From Silvanigrella aquatica (GTDB lineage Bacteria > Bdellovibrionota_B > Oligoflexia > Silvanigrellales > Silvanigrellaceae): 64,000 nt of DNA. Below, in pieces: positions 54,925 through 63,766 of this stretch. The position numbers and the translations under genes were made by a program. The number at the start of each line of letters is the position of its first letter. Position 1 is the first letter of the stretch. Below the pieces are notes generated by a model. The model was not told where the DNA came from and searched no databases. It saw only the letters and a program-made list of their open reading frames with translations. The stretch lies in assembly GCF_001907975.1 (NCBI RefSeq), contig NZ_CP017834.1, forward strand, positions 2,322,116-2,386,115, read 5' to 3'.

Positions 54925-55089
54925 TTGATTCAGAATGGATATTCGTCGAAGGAAGATATGTCTGCACGTACCAACATGCGAGCAGAGCTCGGCTTGGAGA
55001 GGAGAGCCATCGGAAAATCTGCCGGAGGAGCAATAGCTAAAATTCACATTGCCGCCGATGCGCATGGTAATCCGATCGATTTTGGTTAG
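54925..55089 (+). pseudogene. IS5-family transposase fragment, frameshifted
   Basis: One frame gives DSEWIFVEGRYVCTYQHASR and ARLGEE; after a one-base shift the next frame gives ERRAIGKSAGGAIAKIHIAA followed by DAHGNPIDFG. Together they match the IS5-family DDE transposase block around the second catalytic Asp (WxxxDGTxVRxHQHA...RAIGxSRGGxxTKIHxxVDAxGNP). The frame ends at 55089; both ends of the element are missing. A related fragment lies at 60360-60551. Confidence 0.8.
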
Positions 55090-55154
55090 ACTTGCTAAAC
55101 ACAAAAAACTATGTATTATCAGATATTTAATAACAAACCTTATTTATATAATTC

Positions 55155-56063
55155 TTATTTTTTTGCAAAACCTTCCCAAATTAAAGGATGCCATAAGTTT
55201 TTGTCATCAAATTTTGTTGTTTTAGGCAGTATAGGATTTTTCAAATAAAAGATTTTTCTTGTATTTAAATGAGAGATTTCTAAAAATTTTTTATTATATT
55301 TATCAAATACACTTTGAAATGATCCATCCTGTAAGGCAATTTTAAATCCATCTTTTATTCGAGATTCTAAATTCTTATCTTTCTTATTAACGAAAAAATA
55401 ATAGCCTGTTGGATATGCAATTGCCCATTTATCTATAACTGTGATATTAAATTCATTCTCACGATCCTTTGCAATGGGATACACCTCTAAAGCACCCAAA
55501 GGAAAAATATCGAATCTTTTAGCTACAAGCATAGGGAATAAATTGAGGTACGCTGTGGTTGTTTGCACATTAATTTTATTACTTTCTAATACAGTCGTAT
55601 CAGGCCAATCAAAAACTTGCCCCGCACTTAATGCCGTCAATTCTTTTAAAGTCGTTACATTTTCAAGTTTGTCTTTATCAGATTTAAGCACAATAGGTAT
55701 CCTAACACCAAGTAAACCTTTAAATAAACAAATACGAATGGCTTTTGCCGATTTTTCTCTATCTATTGAGCTCATTGAGGCAATTACGTTAACTTCCGCA
55801 TTCTTGCGATCTAATTCCTGAAACGCCCTTGATTGTGACATTTTTATTGATTTTACCAATTCATAACTACCATATTTATTTTTTGATTTATCTAAAACTA
55901 ATTTTAACACTGCCAATTCATAATTTAATGAATCATCATTTTGTGATGCGGAAAGATTGTGTTTAATTATAGTAGCAGCAAATATTTGAGGTATCATACA
56001 AAATAAGAAAAATAAGAAAAATAAAAAAACAAAAACCTTTATATATCTGATTATATTAATCAT
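55155..56063 (-). CDS. Periplasmic solute-binding-like protein
   Basis: 302 residues with a signal peptide (VFLFFLFFLFCMIPQIFA) and AGGAAAC before the ATG. The body follows the type 2 periplasmic binding fold: YELAVLKLVLDKSKNKYGSYE, a central VTTLKELTALSAGQVFDWPD, LNLFPMLVAKRFDIFPLGALE, and YPTGYYFFVNKKDKNLESRIKDGFKIAL. It is distinct from the pair at 24554-26243. No permease gene adjoins. The ligand is unknown. It lies among transposase and gene remnants but looks intact. Confidence 0.78.
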   Translation of the reverse strand: MINIIRYIKVFVFLFFLFFLFCMIPQIFAATIIKHNLSASQNDDSLNYELAVLKLVLDKSKNKYGSYELVKSIKMSQSRAFQELDRKNAEVNVIASMSSIDREKSAKAIRICLFKGLLGVRIPIVLKSDKDKLENVTTLKELTALSAGQVFDWPDTTVLESNKINVQTTTAYLNLFPMLVAKRFDIFPLGALEVYPIAKDRENEFNITVIDKWAIAYPTGYYFFVNKKDKNLESRIKDGFKIALQDGSFQSVFDKYNKKFLEISHLNTRKIFYLKNPILPKTTKFDDKNLWHPLIWEGFAKK

Positions 56064-56188
56064 AAAATCCGTTTCCTTAATTTTTTCACAAGATAACTCT
56101 TATTAAAAGTATCATATTGGAGTTTTAGAATAAATGTAACCACTAAAGAAAAAAACATGTTGCTATTTGACTAATTTTCGTACCTTTT

Positions 56189-56623
56189 TTAAGGACAGCT
56201 GTAAGCAACGCCAGAGAAAATTTGCGATCTTATGTTTGAATTCCAATTTCTTAATGCATCTTGTGAAATAACCAAATGCGTTGCCCCTTTTTCACCAGCT
56301 TGATTTCTCAAATCATTAATAATATACGGCTCATCACCACTGTGAGTTGATTGAGATGTTTGAATAGGAACACAATGATAACGCGGAACACAATGTGGAG
56401 AATTTGAAGGACAAAAATTATAATCGCATTGTGAAATGGTGTGATTTTCAGGTCGAACCATTCGATCGGTAAGGACAGTTCCTAAATTCTTACAATCATT
56501 TCTATTTAAAGAATTTACAACATTGACCCTGGCGCCTTCTTCTGTCAATCTTCTATCTTTATCCGAACAACTTATTAAGAAGAATAAAGCAATAAAAGAC
56601 AAATATAAACCAATAATTTTCAT
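56189..56623 (-). CDS. DUF4156-like lipoprotein
   Basis: 144 residues from the ATG at 56623 (AGGA six bases upstream). The lipobox is FLISC after a short hydrophobic core. The mature part has NRNDCKNLGTV, a Cys-rich middle (CDYNFCPSNSPHCVPRYHC) and a C-terminal GATHLVISQDALRN...GVAYSCP that resembles DUF4156-type small lipoproteins. The Cys-rich insert is unusual. Function unknown. Confidence 0.72.
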   Translation of the reverse strand: MKIIGLYLSFIALFFLISCSDKDRRLTEEGARVNVVNSLNRNDCKNLGTVLTDRMVRPENHTISQCDYNFCPSNSPHCVPRYHCVPIQTSQSTHSGDEPYIINDLRNQAGEKGATHLVISQDALRNWNSNIRSQIFSGVAYSCP

Positions 56624-56927
56624 TTTATTCCTTATTATAACTTTATTAATAAACATTTTAATATTAGAAAACTTCTAAAAAATCCCATTTATTAAAATAA
56701 ATAGTTGATGCTTTTTCTAAATAAATTTTTAAAAGTTGTCAAATTTAAATTTATAATTATGAAATATTTTATTAAGTATAATTAAATATATTATGTATAT
56801 TATTTAATATACATAATTTTAAAATTTATTAACAAGCCAAAACAAAAACGAAATGAATATACTTATAAGAATACAAGTTGTAATAGGCAGATAAAAAGAA
56901 AAATTCTCATTTTTAAAATATAAATCC

Positions 56928-57404
56928 TCAGGCAATATCTGAGCTTTTTTTCAAGACTTCTTTTGCTAATGAAATTGCTGGTGTTGTATTAGCTGTTGAT
57001 CTTATACTTATGACTTTACTATCCTCATTGAATTTATTATTTTCCATTAAATTTTCAATTAATTTCAAAAAATAATGTACATTTACACTAAAAAAATATT
57101 CCATCTCTTTCAAATTAGGAGTTTCACTTTCTCCATAGGGACTGGCTCAATGCACTAGCAAATCAATATTTTGAATGTTGTTTAAAAAAATATTTAAATT
57201 TTCAATAATGTTAACTTTGGAAATATCTTGTGATAAATAATTTATATTTTTAAAATCAGGATTTTCTTTTTGCCCTATAGCATAAATTTCATATTTTTCA
57301 TTTGCATTCAGGTCTTGACAAATTGAATTTCCTAAGCGACTAGAACCACCTATTATAAGCGCTATTTTTTTTGATAATTCATGTTTATTTTCTCCATATA
57401 TTAT
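56928..57404 (-). pseudogene. Short-chain dehydrogenase pseudogene
   Basis: Read leftward, the frame gives LSKKIALIIGGSSRLGNSIC (SDR nucleotide motif), NINYLSQDISKVNIIENL, then DLLVH, an in-frame TGA at 57147-57149, and ASPYGESETPNLKEMEYFFS, NVHYFLKLIENL. No start codon is present, and the C-terminal half with the YxxxK active site is gone. It is a broken member of the SDR family. The stretch 56657-56927 upstream of the fragment's end holds no other gene. Confidence 0.75.
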
Positions 57405-57521
57405 TTAGTCTATATTTTAATAACACTTTGGAAGTAAATCTATCGAAATATTTAAAGTCTCGAAATTTTGTATACCATAATTCTGCGATTATCTCACAAT
57501 ATTCTTATTTTCTATAAATAA

Positions 57522-57830
57522 AAATCTCTATCAAAACTCTCCCTCATTCTATGCGCTGGAGCCCTTTCCAGTTGTGTTGTAAATAACGCACCAATGGAAG
57601 GAGTTTTATTAACCAATACCTCTTCTCCTGTTGCAGCAATATCCAACGTGGGTGCTAGTAAAACAGGAAAATCTTGTGCGAAGGGATTTTTAGGTTTTGC
57701 CCTTGGAAAAACATCGCTCGATGAAGCCATGAAGAATGGAAATATTACAAAAATATCTTATGTTGAGCGTGAAGATTTTAATTTCTTATTAATAGCCGCA
57801 AGTCACTATATTGTAGTTAAGGGTGAATGA
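57522..57830 (+). pseudogene. TRL-like lipoprotein without a start codon
   Basis: The frame is open from 57522 and begins KSLSKLSLILCAGALSSC, an almost perfect lipoprotein signal with lipobox LSSC, but the codon where ATG is expected is a TAA. The rest (PMEGVLLTNTSSPVAAISN, KTGKSCAKGFLGFALGKTSL, NGNITKISYVERED) matches the TRL-like family of small lipoproteins. An internal ATG at 57594 has no ribosome site. It has probably lost its start; the body is otherwise complete. Confidence 0.65.
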
Positions 57831-57953
57831 TATTTTTGCCAGTACAATATTGCTAAATTTATTTAAGTTTGCAAAATAATTCTCTAATCGATGTTTATTA
57901 ACTTTACAGTTTAGCCATACCTGAAATTTTAACATCAAGACTTACTAATATTT

Positions 57954-58220
57954 TTAATAGCGTATCTGTTGTAGCATTGTGATAATGATCAAGTTCATAA
58001 CGAGCAATTTGCCTAGATAACGCCAGCAACCATCAATATCATTAGGTTCGAACTTTGAAGTAACAAAACTGCCATCAATCCAAATTCTTTTAACACCTGC
58101 CTGCCTAAAATTTTCAATAGCACTTTTTAACCCTATCATGAGCGCTTCTCTTCTTGGATTGCTATTTCCAAATCTAAATTTTACTTGCTCAAGAATTGCC
58201 ACATGCTCTCCAGGGGGCAA
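57954..58220 (-). pseudogene. Truncated DUF6932-like nucleotidyltransferase
   Basis: The middle matches small nucleotidyltransferase-like proteins: LPPGEHVAILEQVKFRFGN, RREALMIGLKSAIENFRQ and the core RIWIDGSFVTSKFEPNDIDG, where GSF and the NDID pair mark the nucleotide site. The N-terminus before LPPG lacks an ATG, with only a TTG available, and the part after DIDGCW changes to unrelated sequence. It is a remnant of an accessory gene. Confidence 0.6.
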
Positions 58221-58258
58221 ATTTATATATTCAAATAAATTAACAATTAATTTTTAAT

Positions 58259-59296
58259 TTATTCACTCAAATTATAAGTTTTCATTTGATCTTTCGTGTA
58301 TCTTTCTCCTGCTATAACATGGGAGGGCGCTATTTTACTCATTGCTTTTAATTCGTCCTCAGTTAGTTTGATATTTGCAGCTTGAATATTTTCAAGAAGA
58401 TACCGTTCGCGTTTTGTTCCAGGAATGGGAACAATATTGTCACCTTTTGCTAACACCCAGGCAAGAGCTAATTGCGCTACAGTGCAATTTTTCTTTTTAG
58501 AAATTTCTTTTAATTCTAAAATAATTGCATTATTTTTTCTTAAATTTTCTTCTTTAAAACGGGGTAAATTATGCCTAAAATCATCTTTAGAAAGATCTTC
58601 TAATTTTAAATTATCCGTTAAAAGCTGTCGGCTAAGAGGGCTATATGCAACAAATCCAATCCCATATTTACGGCACATATCGAGAACACCGTTTTCTTCT
58701 ACTCCCCTACTCATTAAAGAATATTCACTTTGAACTGCAGACAGCCCCGCTCTTCCATCGGTATATTTTAATAGAGCTAAGTGTGCTCTTTCAATTTGCT
58801 CAGCTCTTGCTTCCGAAATACCAATGTGAAGAATTTTTTTATCGTTCCATAATTGAGCAAAAGCTTTCATGCTTTCTTCAAGAGGTGCACTTTGAGGACC
58901 TTTTTCATCAATACGATGTAAATAATAAATATCAATGTAGTCTGTTTGAAGACGCTTTAAACTATCATGACAGCATGTCATAATGTAATCGCAAGTGTTG
59001 TTAACAACTCTTTTTGTAGAATCCGATTTGTCTCTGACTAATCCACATTTAGTAGCGACGACAATATTTTTCCTGTCATGATTTTTTATGAACTCACCTA
59101 TTAAAAGTTCGTTTTCACCTGTGCCATAGATGTCTGCTGTATCAAAAAAATTAATGCCCGCATTCAATGCTGTTTTCAAGGTTTTTAATGATTCTTCTTT
59201 TGAAGCTTGACCATAAAATTCGGACATACCCATACAGCCAAGACCCTGGCTCGATACTTTGAGATTTCCTAAAAATCGGGAAGAAAATATTTGCAT
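58259..59296 (-). CDS. Aldo/keto reductase
   Basis: 345 residues, full length for the family. Signature regions: VSSQGLGCMGMSEFYGQAS, NFFDTADIYGTGENELLIGE (catalytic Asp and Tyr), IVVATKCGLVRD (catalytic Lys), YIDIYYLHRID (catalytic His) and VPIPGTKRERYLLENIQA (NADPH site). The closest type is the YajO/IolS-like group that begins MQxRxLG. Substrate unknown. It lies downstream of the dienelactone hydrolase gene with a 107-base gap and the two may be co-transcribed. Confidence 0.93.
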   Translation of the reverse strand: MQIFSSRFLGNLKVSSQGLGCMGMSEFYGQASKEESLKTLKTALNAGINFFDTADIYGTGENELLIGEFIKNHDRKNIVVATKCGLVRDKSDSTKRVVNNTCDYIMTCCHDSLKRLQTDYIDIYYLHRIDEKGPQSAPLEESMKAFAQLWNDKKILHIGISEARAEQIERAHLALLKYTDGRAGLSAVQSEYSLMSRGVEENGVLDMCRKYGIGFVAYSPLSRQLLTDNLKLEDLSKDDFRHNLPRFKEENLRKNNAIILELKEISKKKNCTVAQLALAWVLAKGDNIVPIPGTKRERYLLENIQAANIKLTEDELKAMSKIAPSHVIAGERYTKDQMKTYNLSE

Positions 59297-59403
59297 AAAT
59301 ATTGTTCCTTTTTATAAAATTTTCACTTTGAAATTGAACTAACCCTATGAGACCAGCTACAACAATTAATACTTCTTCAAGAGCCATTATTAAAACTTCT
59401 TTT

Positions 59404-60117
59404 TTAATTTTCATTTAAAAAGGATTCAATCATTTTATAAGACCTCTTTGTTGCAAGTTCATTATATGCAGATCCTGAATTAATATTGCTTCCTGCCAAA
59501 GGATTTGTAAAACTATGTGCTGAATTTGCAAAAGTGACTACTGTAACATCAGATTTTAAATTTGCCATTTCTTTCTTGAAAAGATCTATCTCTTCCATAG
59601 AAATAAAAGGATCTTTTTCTCCATGAAATATTAATACCTTTTGAGATGACTTCTTTTGAATATTTTTAGTTCCAAAAAATATTTTCCCATGCAGCGTAAT
59701 TGCCGAAGTAATATCCATTCCGCTTCGTATCACTTCAAGAGCCAAAACGGCTCCAAAACAATAGCCCATTGTTGAGATAGATAAATCTTTATTTCCGAAG
59801 TGGTTCCGAATAAAGTTTATTGGTGCCCGAGATCGCGCCGTAAATATTTTTTTATTTTCATCAAGTAAATTCATTTCATATTGAGCTTCTTGATAATTTT
59901 TACAAATTTTCTGATTGCCGTACAAATCGACACAAAAAACGGCACGATTTTCTTTAACGAATGCATTCGCAACATCTTTAAAATGCGAACTCAATCCGAA
60001 AGCATCTGGATAAATAACGAGCACTTGATTGATCTCTGCATTTTCTTGATGCACTAGATATCCTTGAAAAGAAATTTTTTCAAAATCTGAATAATATTGA
60101 CAGTCTAATTTTACCAT
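59404..60117 (-). CDS. Dienelactone hydrolase family protein
   Basis: 237 residues. The nucleophile is Cys in STMGYCFGAVLALEVI, the acid Asp is in IFHGEKDPFISMEEID and the base His is in FANSAHSFTNP. The leading LVIYPDAFGLSSHFKDVANAF and VFCVDLYG match the family. Members hydrolyse lactones or esters; the natural substrate is unknown. It has no signal peptide. It pairs with the aldo/keto reductase gene downstream. A 240-base AT-rich spacer with no gene lies upstream (60118-60359). Confidence 0.9.
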   Translation of the reverse strand: MVKLDCQYYSDFEKISFQGYLVHQENAEINQVLVIYPDAFGLSSHFKDVANAFVKENRAVFCVDLYGNQKICKNYQEAQYEMNLLDENKKIFTARSRAPINFIRNHFGNKDLSISTMGYCFGAVLALEVIRSGMDITSAITLHGKIFFGTKNIQKKSSQKVLIFHGEKDPFISMEEIDLFKKEMANLKSDVTVVTFANSAHSFTNPLAGSNINSGSAYNELATKRSYKMIESFLNEN

Positions 60118-60359
60118 TATTTATAGCTTTCTTTTTAATATAAAGAATAAGTCGATTTAGAATTTATCTTGCTATATAATATATAAACATCAGATAAAAA
60201 CCCATACTATTTCAAGAGCTATTTTTGATATATAAAATTTATAAATTTTGCAATATAATATTTTATAAATAATTTATTTAAATTACATATTTTATAGATA
60301 TTTTTTCACTTTTTTTTTAATAGCATTTATTTATTTTAAATTTAGGGCACGTCCTCAAT

Positions 60360-60551
60360 TTGAATGAGGCTCCTCATTCATTTTATAATTCATTTACAGG
60401 AGGAAGAATAACTAAAATTCATATTGCCGCCGATACGCATCCTTATAAAATTCGCCATCTTGCAGAAAATTCATTTGCGATACTTAAAAATTTTCGCAGT
60501 ATTGCGACTCGCTATGAAAAAATTTCTCATAATTTTAAAGCTATAATTTGA
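60360..60551 (+). pseudogene. IS5-family transposase remnant with internal deletion
   Basis: The frame joins two distant parts of an IS5-type transposase: GGRITKIHIAADTHPYK (as in the fragment at 54925-55089) runs straight into IRHLAENSFAILKNFRSIAT and RYEKISHNFKAI, the normal C-terminal helix. About 60-70 residues, with the last part of the catalytic domain, are missing in between. The DNA shares AAAATTCAxATTGCCGCCGAT with the other copy. Confidence 0.8.
60361..60380. repeat. 20-base palindrome at the transposase remnant
   Basis: TGAATGAGG, two bases, then CCTCATTCA: a perfect 9-bp inverted repeat. It follows TTTAGGGCACGTCCTCAATT, which may be the old end of the element. It was probably created or exposed when the insertion sequence decayed. 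Confidence 0.5.
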
Positions 60552-60891
60552 TTCTTTTTTCAACAATTCTCACTTTTATAAATACAAATAAAATCGAAAG
60601 AAGTAAATATACAACTAAAAAGACATGAATAAATTCAATAAAATTATGATTATCATGATAAAAAATTTTTAAAATAATAGTTATTAAATTTAAAATAAGA
60701 AAAATATTTTGAGTAATAGACATATAATAGCAAGCATATAAATTAAGTATCTTCCAATTTTTCTTAGATTCTAAAGATTTCTTTGTGCGAAAGCCAAAAA
60801 ATTTATTGGGTTCACTGTGTTTTATAGAGTGAAAAATACCCATAATTATGAAGTAGGAAAAAATGAATAATATATTTTCTATGTAAATCAC
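60541..60891 (-). CDS. SdpI-family membrane protein
   Basis: 116 residues with three membrane segments (about 6-22, 57-80 and 89-108). The family marker is EPNKFFGFRTKKSLESKKNWKILN, which matches the SdpI/YhfL motif (PNxxFGxRTxxSLxSxxxW). In Bacillus, SdpI protects against the SdpC killing factor and acts as a signal receptor; most homologues are uncharacterised. No toxin gene of that type adjoins. The end overlaps the transposase remnant by 11 bases. Confidence 0.75.
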   Translation of the reverse strand: MIYIENILFIFSYFIIMGIFHSIKHSEPNKFFGFRTKKSLESKKNWKILNLYACYYMSITQNIFLILNLITIILKIFYHDNHNFIEFIHVFLVVYLLLSILFVFIKVRIVEKRIKL

Positions 60892-60971
60892 TTAGAGCCT
60901 AATTAAATTAAAATTCCTGGATAATTTTTCACTTTATATTTTGAAACTTATTAATATTAAAAAATGTTAAT

Positions 60972-61166
60972 CTATTTATTATTTTCAATAGCACTGATAA
61001 TATTTTTAACAGAATGAGGCAATCCATTTTGCCATTTTAGCAAAAGAGTGCTTTCAAGTCTCTTATCCCACGTTGTCCATGAATTCACATTTTTCCATAC
61101 CTGCCAAACTTTTTCGGCCGTAATTTTTGAGGAAACTTCGCTATGCTCGATAATATATTGCTTCAT
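60972..61166 (-). pseudogene. SRPBCC-family remnant with internal deletion
   Basis: 64 residues. The first ~38 (ITAEKVWQVWKNVNSWTTWD) are the N-terminal helix and strand of an SRPBCC (polyketide-cyclase/START-like) protein, and the last ~20 (WQNGLPHSVKNIISAIE) look like the C-terminal helix. The ~80 residues between are missing, yet the frame stays open. It may be a shortened non-functional gene. Confidence 0.5.
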
Positions 61167-61210
61167 GATTATTTTCTCATTTTGTTATAGTTTGTGAAAT
61201 TTTGATCAAT

Positions 61211-63766
61211 TTAGTCCCGAATATATAGCTCATTATTTCCAATACTTAAGTATTTAATACCCTCCATTTCCTTTATTTCCAATGGGACAGCAGTAAATTT
61301 ATTTTGTCCAAGATCAAAGGATTCTAAATTATTCATTTGAACAATGGATTTTGGCAGAGCTGCTATTTGGTTATGAAATAAATGAAATTGTTTTAGTTTT
61401 CGTAAATTTCTAACTCTTTCAGGCAGTATACTGATATTGTTATTTCCTAAATCTAATATCGTTAAATTTTTTAATAACAATAATTCCTCAGGGAATATAG
61501 AAAATTTATTATTATTTAATTCAAGTCTATCTAATTTTTGTAAATTTTTAATATTTTCAGGAAGTGAAGTCAAACGATTATTTCTTAATTCTAATTTTTT
61601 TAATTTATTTAATAATAGGACATTCTTAGGAAATTCTTGTAAAGAACATGAAGTTAATCGCAGATCTTCAAGATCTGGAAACTCTTCTGCAAACCAAGAT
61701 GGAATTTCATTTATTTTATTTCCATTCAATATTATTGTTTTTAATTTATTTAATTCCCTTAATTCTTCTGGAATTTTAGACAAATTATTATCAGATAAAT
61801 TAATATATGTTAAGTTTTTTAGCCCTTTAAAAAGAGTCACATCGTTAGACCTATCTTTATCATTATATAAACTCTCAAGATTCATTCCATTTATTTTTAT
61901 TGATTCAAGATCCTTTAAATTCGAGAAGGTATCTTCTTTAATTGGTTTGTAATTTTTATTATTAAAAATTACATTATATAAATTTAAGTCTTTTAGTCTA
62001 GTTAAAGTAGAAAAAATTCCTTCTGGCAAAGAATTGAACTTATTATTACTTAAATTTAATTTTTCTAAATTTTTCAACTGCAAAATACTATTAGGTAATA
62101 TTTCAAGTTGAGTAGAACTTAATTTTAATTCTTTTAAATTAACAAAAGGAGTGAAAAAATCCTCTGGTAAATGATTTAAATCATTGCTATTTAAATTTAA
62201 ACCCTCCAATTTTTTTAATTCTTTTAAACCTATTTTTATATTTTCATTAATATTCATATACCTCATATATGATAAGTTTAATTTTTTTAGGTTTTGCAGT
62301 CCATAAAATATTTCTTTGGGTATATTTATTATTTTAGAACTTGATAAATCCAATTCCTCTAAATTTTTTAATTCTATTATATTTACAGGAATCTCTTTAA
62401 AGTCGTTACTCCCTATCCATAATTTATTTAAATTTTTAATCTTTACAATGTTTTGAGGAAACTCATTTAAATTTGTACTTCTCAAATCTAAATTTTCGAG
62501 ATTATTGAATACTGAAAAATCAAAATCAATATGGGGGTTATTATAAAAGAATATTTCTTTTATCTTTAATAAATTTTTCATACTATTTGGAAGTCTATTT
62601 ATATTATTCAACCACATACCTAAGACTTCCAAATTTACAAGATCTCTAAAAATTTCATCAGGAATAAATTCAAAATTATTTTCGGATAGAAACAATATCT
62701 CTAAACTATTCAGACCATAAAATAATTTTTCAGGTAGCAAAGTAAGTTTGTTTTCAACTAAAAATAATTCTTTTAAGTTTGGAAGCTTATGAAAAACATT
62801 TTCAGGAAGCGAGGTTATTCTATTATGGCTTAATGTAAGAAATTCTAAATTACCTAGACCACTAAACATTCCTTGAGTCACTCTAGAAATTTGGCTGTCC
62901 ATCAAATATAATTTTTTTAAATTTTCCATACCACTGAATATTCCCTCATGGAGAGAAATCAGATTTTTTCCATTTAATTTTAATGCTTTTATATAATGGA
63001 ATCCGGTGAAGGGGCTTAAATCTATGTCATAATCAGGGATATCGATTAAACCTTCTTCAAACTCTTTACTCGAATTTTGCATATAGGATTGAATAGCTTT
63101 TGCCGATTGCACTGGCAAACTGTCGTTATTTAAATTTACCCAATATTTAAAGGTATGATTCAAAAGAATTGCAAAAGAATTAACTTTGTTGCCTTCTGCA
63201 TCATTTATATGAAACTGACAATGTGTTGCTTTGGGAACGGAATTAGGAACCTGTGCTAAATTTATAAATTGGCTATTAATTTGAAATTTAACTTCATAAC
63301 ATTTTTGATCTGAATTTTCCGCATTGACTATAAATCTATTTTTTATAATATCATCATTATAATGATTATCTAATGGCAATATAAAGCGATTTAATTCCTC
63401 ATGATTTTCTGTTACTCCTCCCGAAGTCAAGCTTAAATCTTGCGATCGGGCAAATTTTCCTTCTATCACGTTGCTTTGAACATCGGGAACTAAATAAACA
63501 ATTTCGACACACTCATTTTCTTCTGATTTCTCTAAAGAGTATGTGCACATTTTATTATTTGCGTTACTCGTTTGCATTTTATTTTTAACGGGCATACTTA
63601 CTACAGTTGATTCTTCTTCGACACTCTTCTCTTTTTGATCTGAATACTGCGATATATCTTTATTATTATTTTGTGCAATTTGCTCTTCGTTATTTAAAGA
63701 TTTGTTGACATAATAAATGGTTAAAAAAACACCCCCAAGTAAGAACATATCTCTAAAAACGTTCAT
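61211..63766 (-). CDS. Exported or anchored leucine-rich-repeat protein
   Basis: 851 residues; AAGGAAAC precedes the ATG. An N-terminal hydrophobic segment (MFLLGGVFLTIYYV) serves as signal or anchor. Residues ~25-250 form a non-repeat region with several Cys. From ~260 to the end there are more than twenty tandem leucine-rich repeats of about 23 residues, e.g. LPNLKELFLVENKLTLLPE and LKNLTILDLGNNNISILPE, in which LxxLxLxxNxIxxLP is regular. The consensus is like that of bacterial and animal LRR proteins that bind other proteins. There is no C-terminal cap or E3 domain. It is likely a surface or secreted binding protein. Confidence 0.88.
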   Translation of the reverse strand: MNVFRDMFLLGGVFLTIYYVNKSLNNEEQIAQNNNKDISQYSDQKEKSVEEESTVVSMPVKNKMQTSNANNKMCTYSLEKSEENECVEIVYLVPDVQSNVIEGKFARSQDLSLTSGGVTENHEELNRFILPLDNHYNDDIIKNRFIVNAENSDQKCYEVKFQINSQFINLAQVPNSVPKATHCQFHINDAEGNKVNSFAILLNHTFKYWVNLNNDSLPVQSAKAIQSYMQNSSKEFEEGLIDIPDYDIDLSPFTGFHYIKALKLNGKNLISLHEGIFSGMENLKKLYLMDSQISRVTQGMFSGLGNLEFLTLSHNRITSLPENVFHKLPNLKELFLVENKLTLLPEKLFYGLNSLEILFLSENNFEFIPDEIFRDLVNLEVLGMWLNNINRLPNSMKNLLKIKEIFFYNNPHIDFDFSVFNNLENLDLRSTNLNEFPQNIVKIKNLNKLWIGSNDFKEIPVNIIELKNLEELDLSSSKIINIPKEIFYGLQNLKKLNLSYMRYMNINENIKIGLKELKKLEGLNLNSNDLNHLPEDFFTPFVNLKELKLSSTQLEILPNSILQLKNLEKLNLSNNKFNSLPEGIFSTLTRLKDLNLYNVIFNNKNYKPIKEDTFSNLKDLESIKINGMNLESLYNDKDRSNDVTLFKGLKNLTYINLSDNNLSKIPEELRELNKLKTIILNGNKINEIPSWFAEEFPDLEDLRLTSCSLQEFPKNVLLLNKLKKLELRNNRLTSLPENIKNLQKLDRLELNNNKFSIFPEELLLLKNLTILDLGNNNISILPERVRNLRKLKQFHLFHNQIAALPKSIVQMNNLESFDLGQNKFTAVPLEIKEMEGIKYLSIGNNELYIRD

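Noticed and set aside
57512..57730. Leftward ORF of 72 codons
   Set aside because: Antisense to the TRL-like frame, which has clear protein similarity and a lipoprotein signal.
59151..59414. Leftward ORF overlapping the aldo/keto reductase start
   Set aside because: Most of it lies inside the reductase in another frame; only the short part at 59297-59414 is unique and it matches nothing I recognise.
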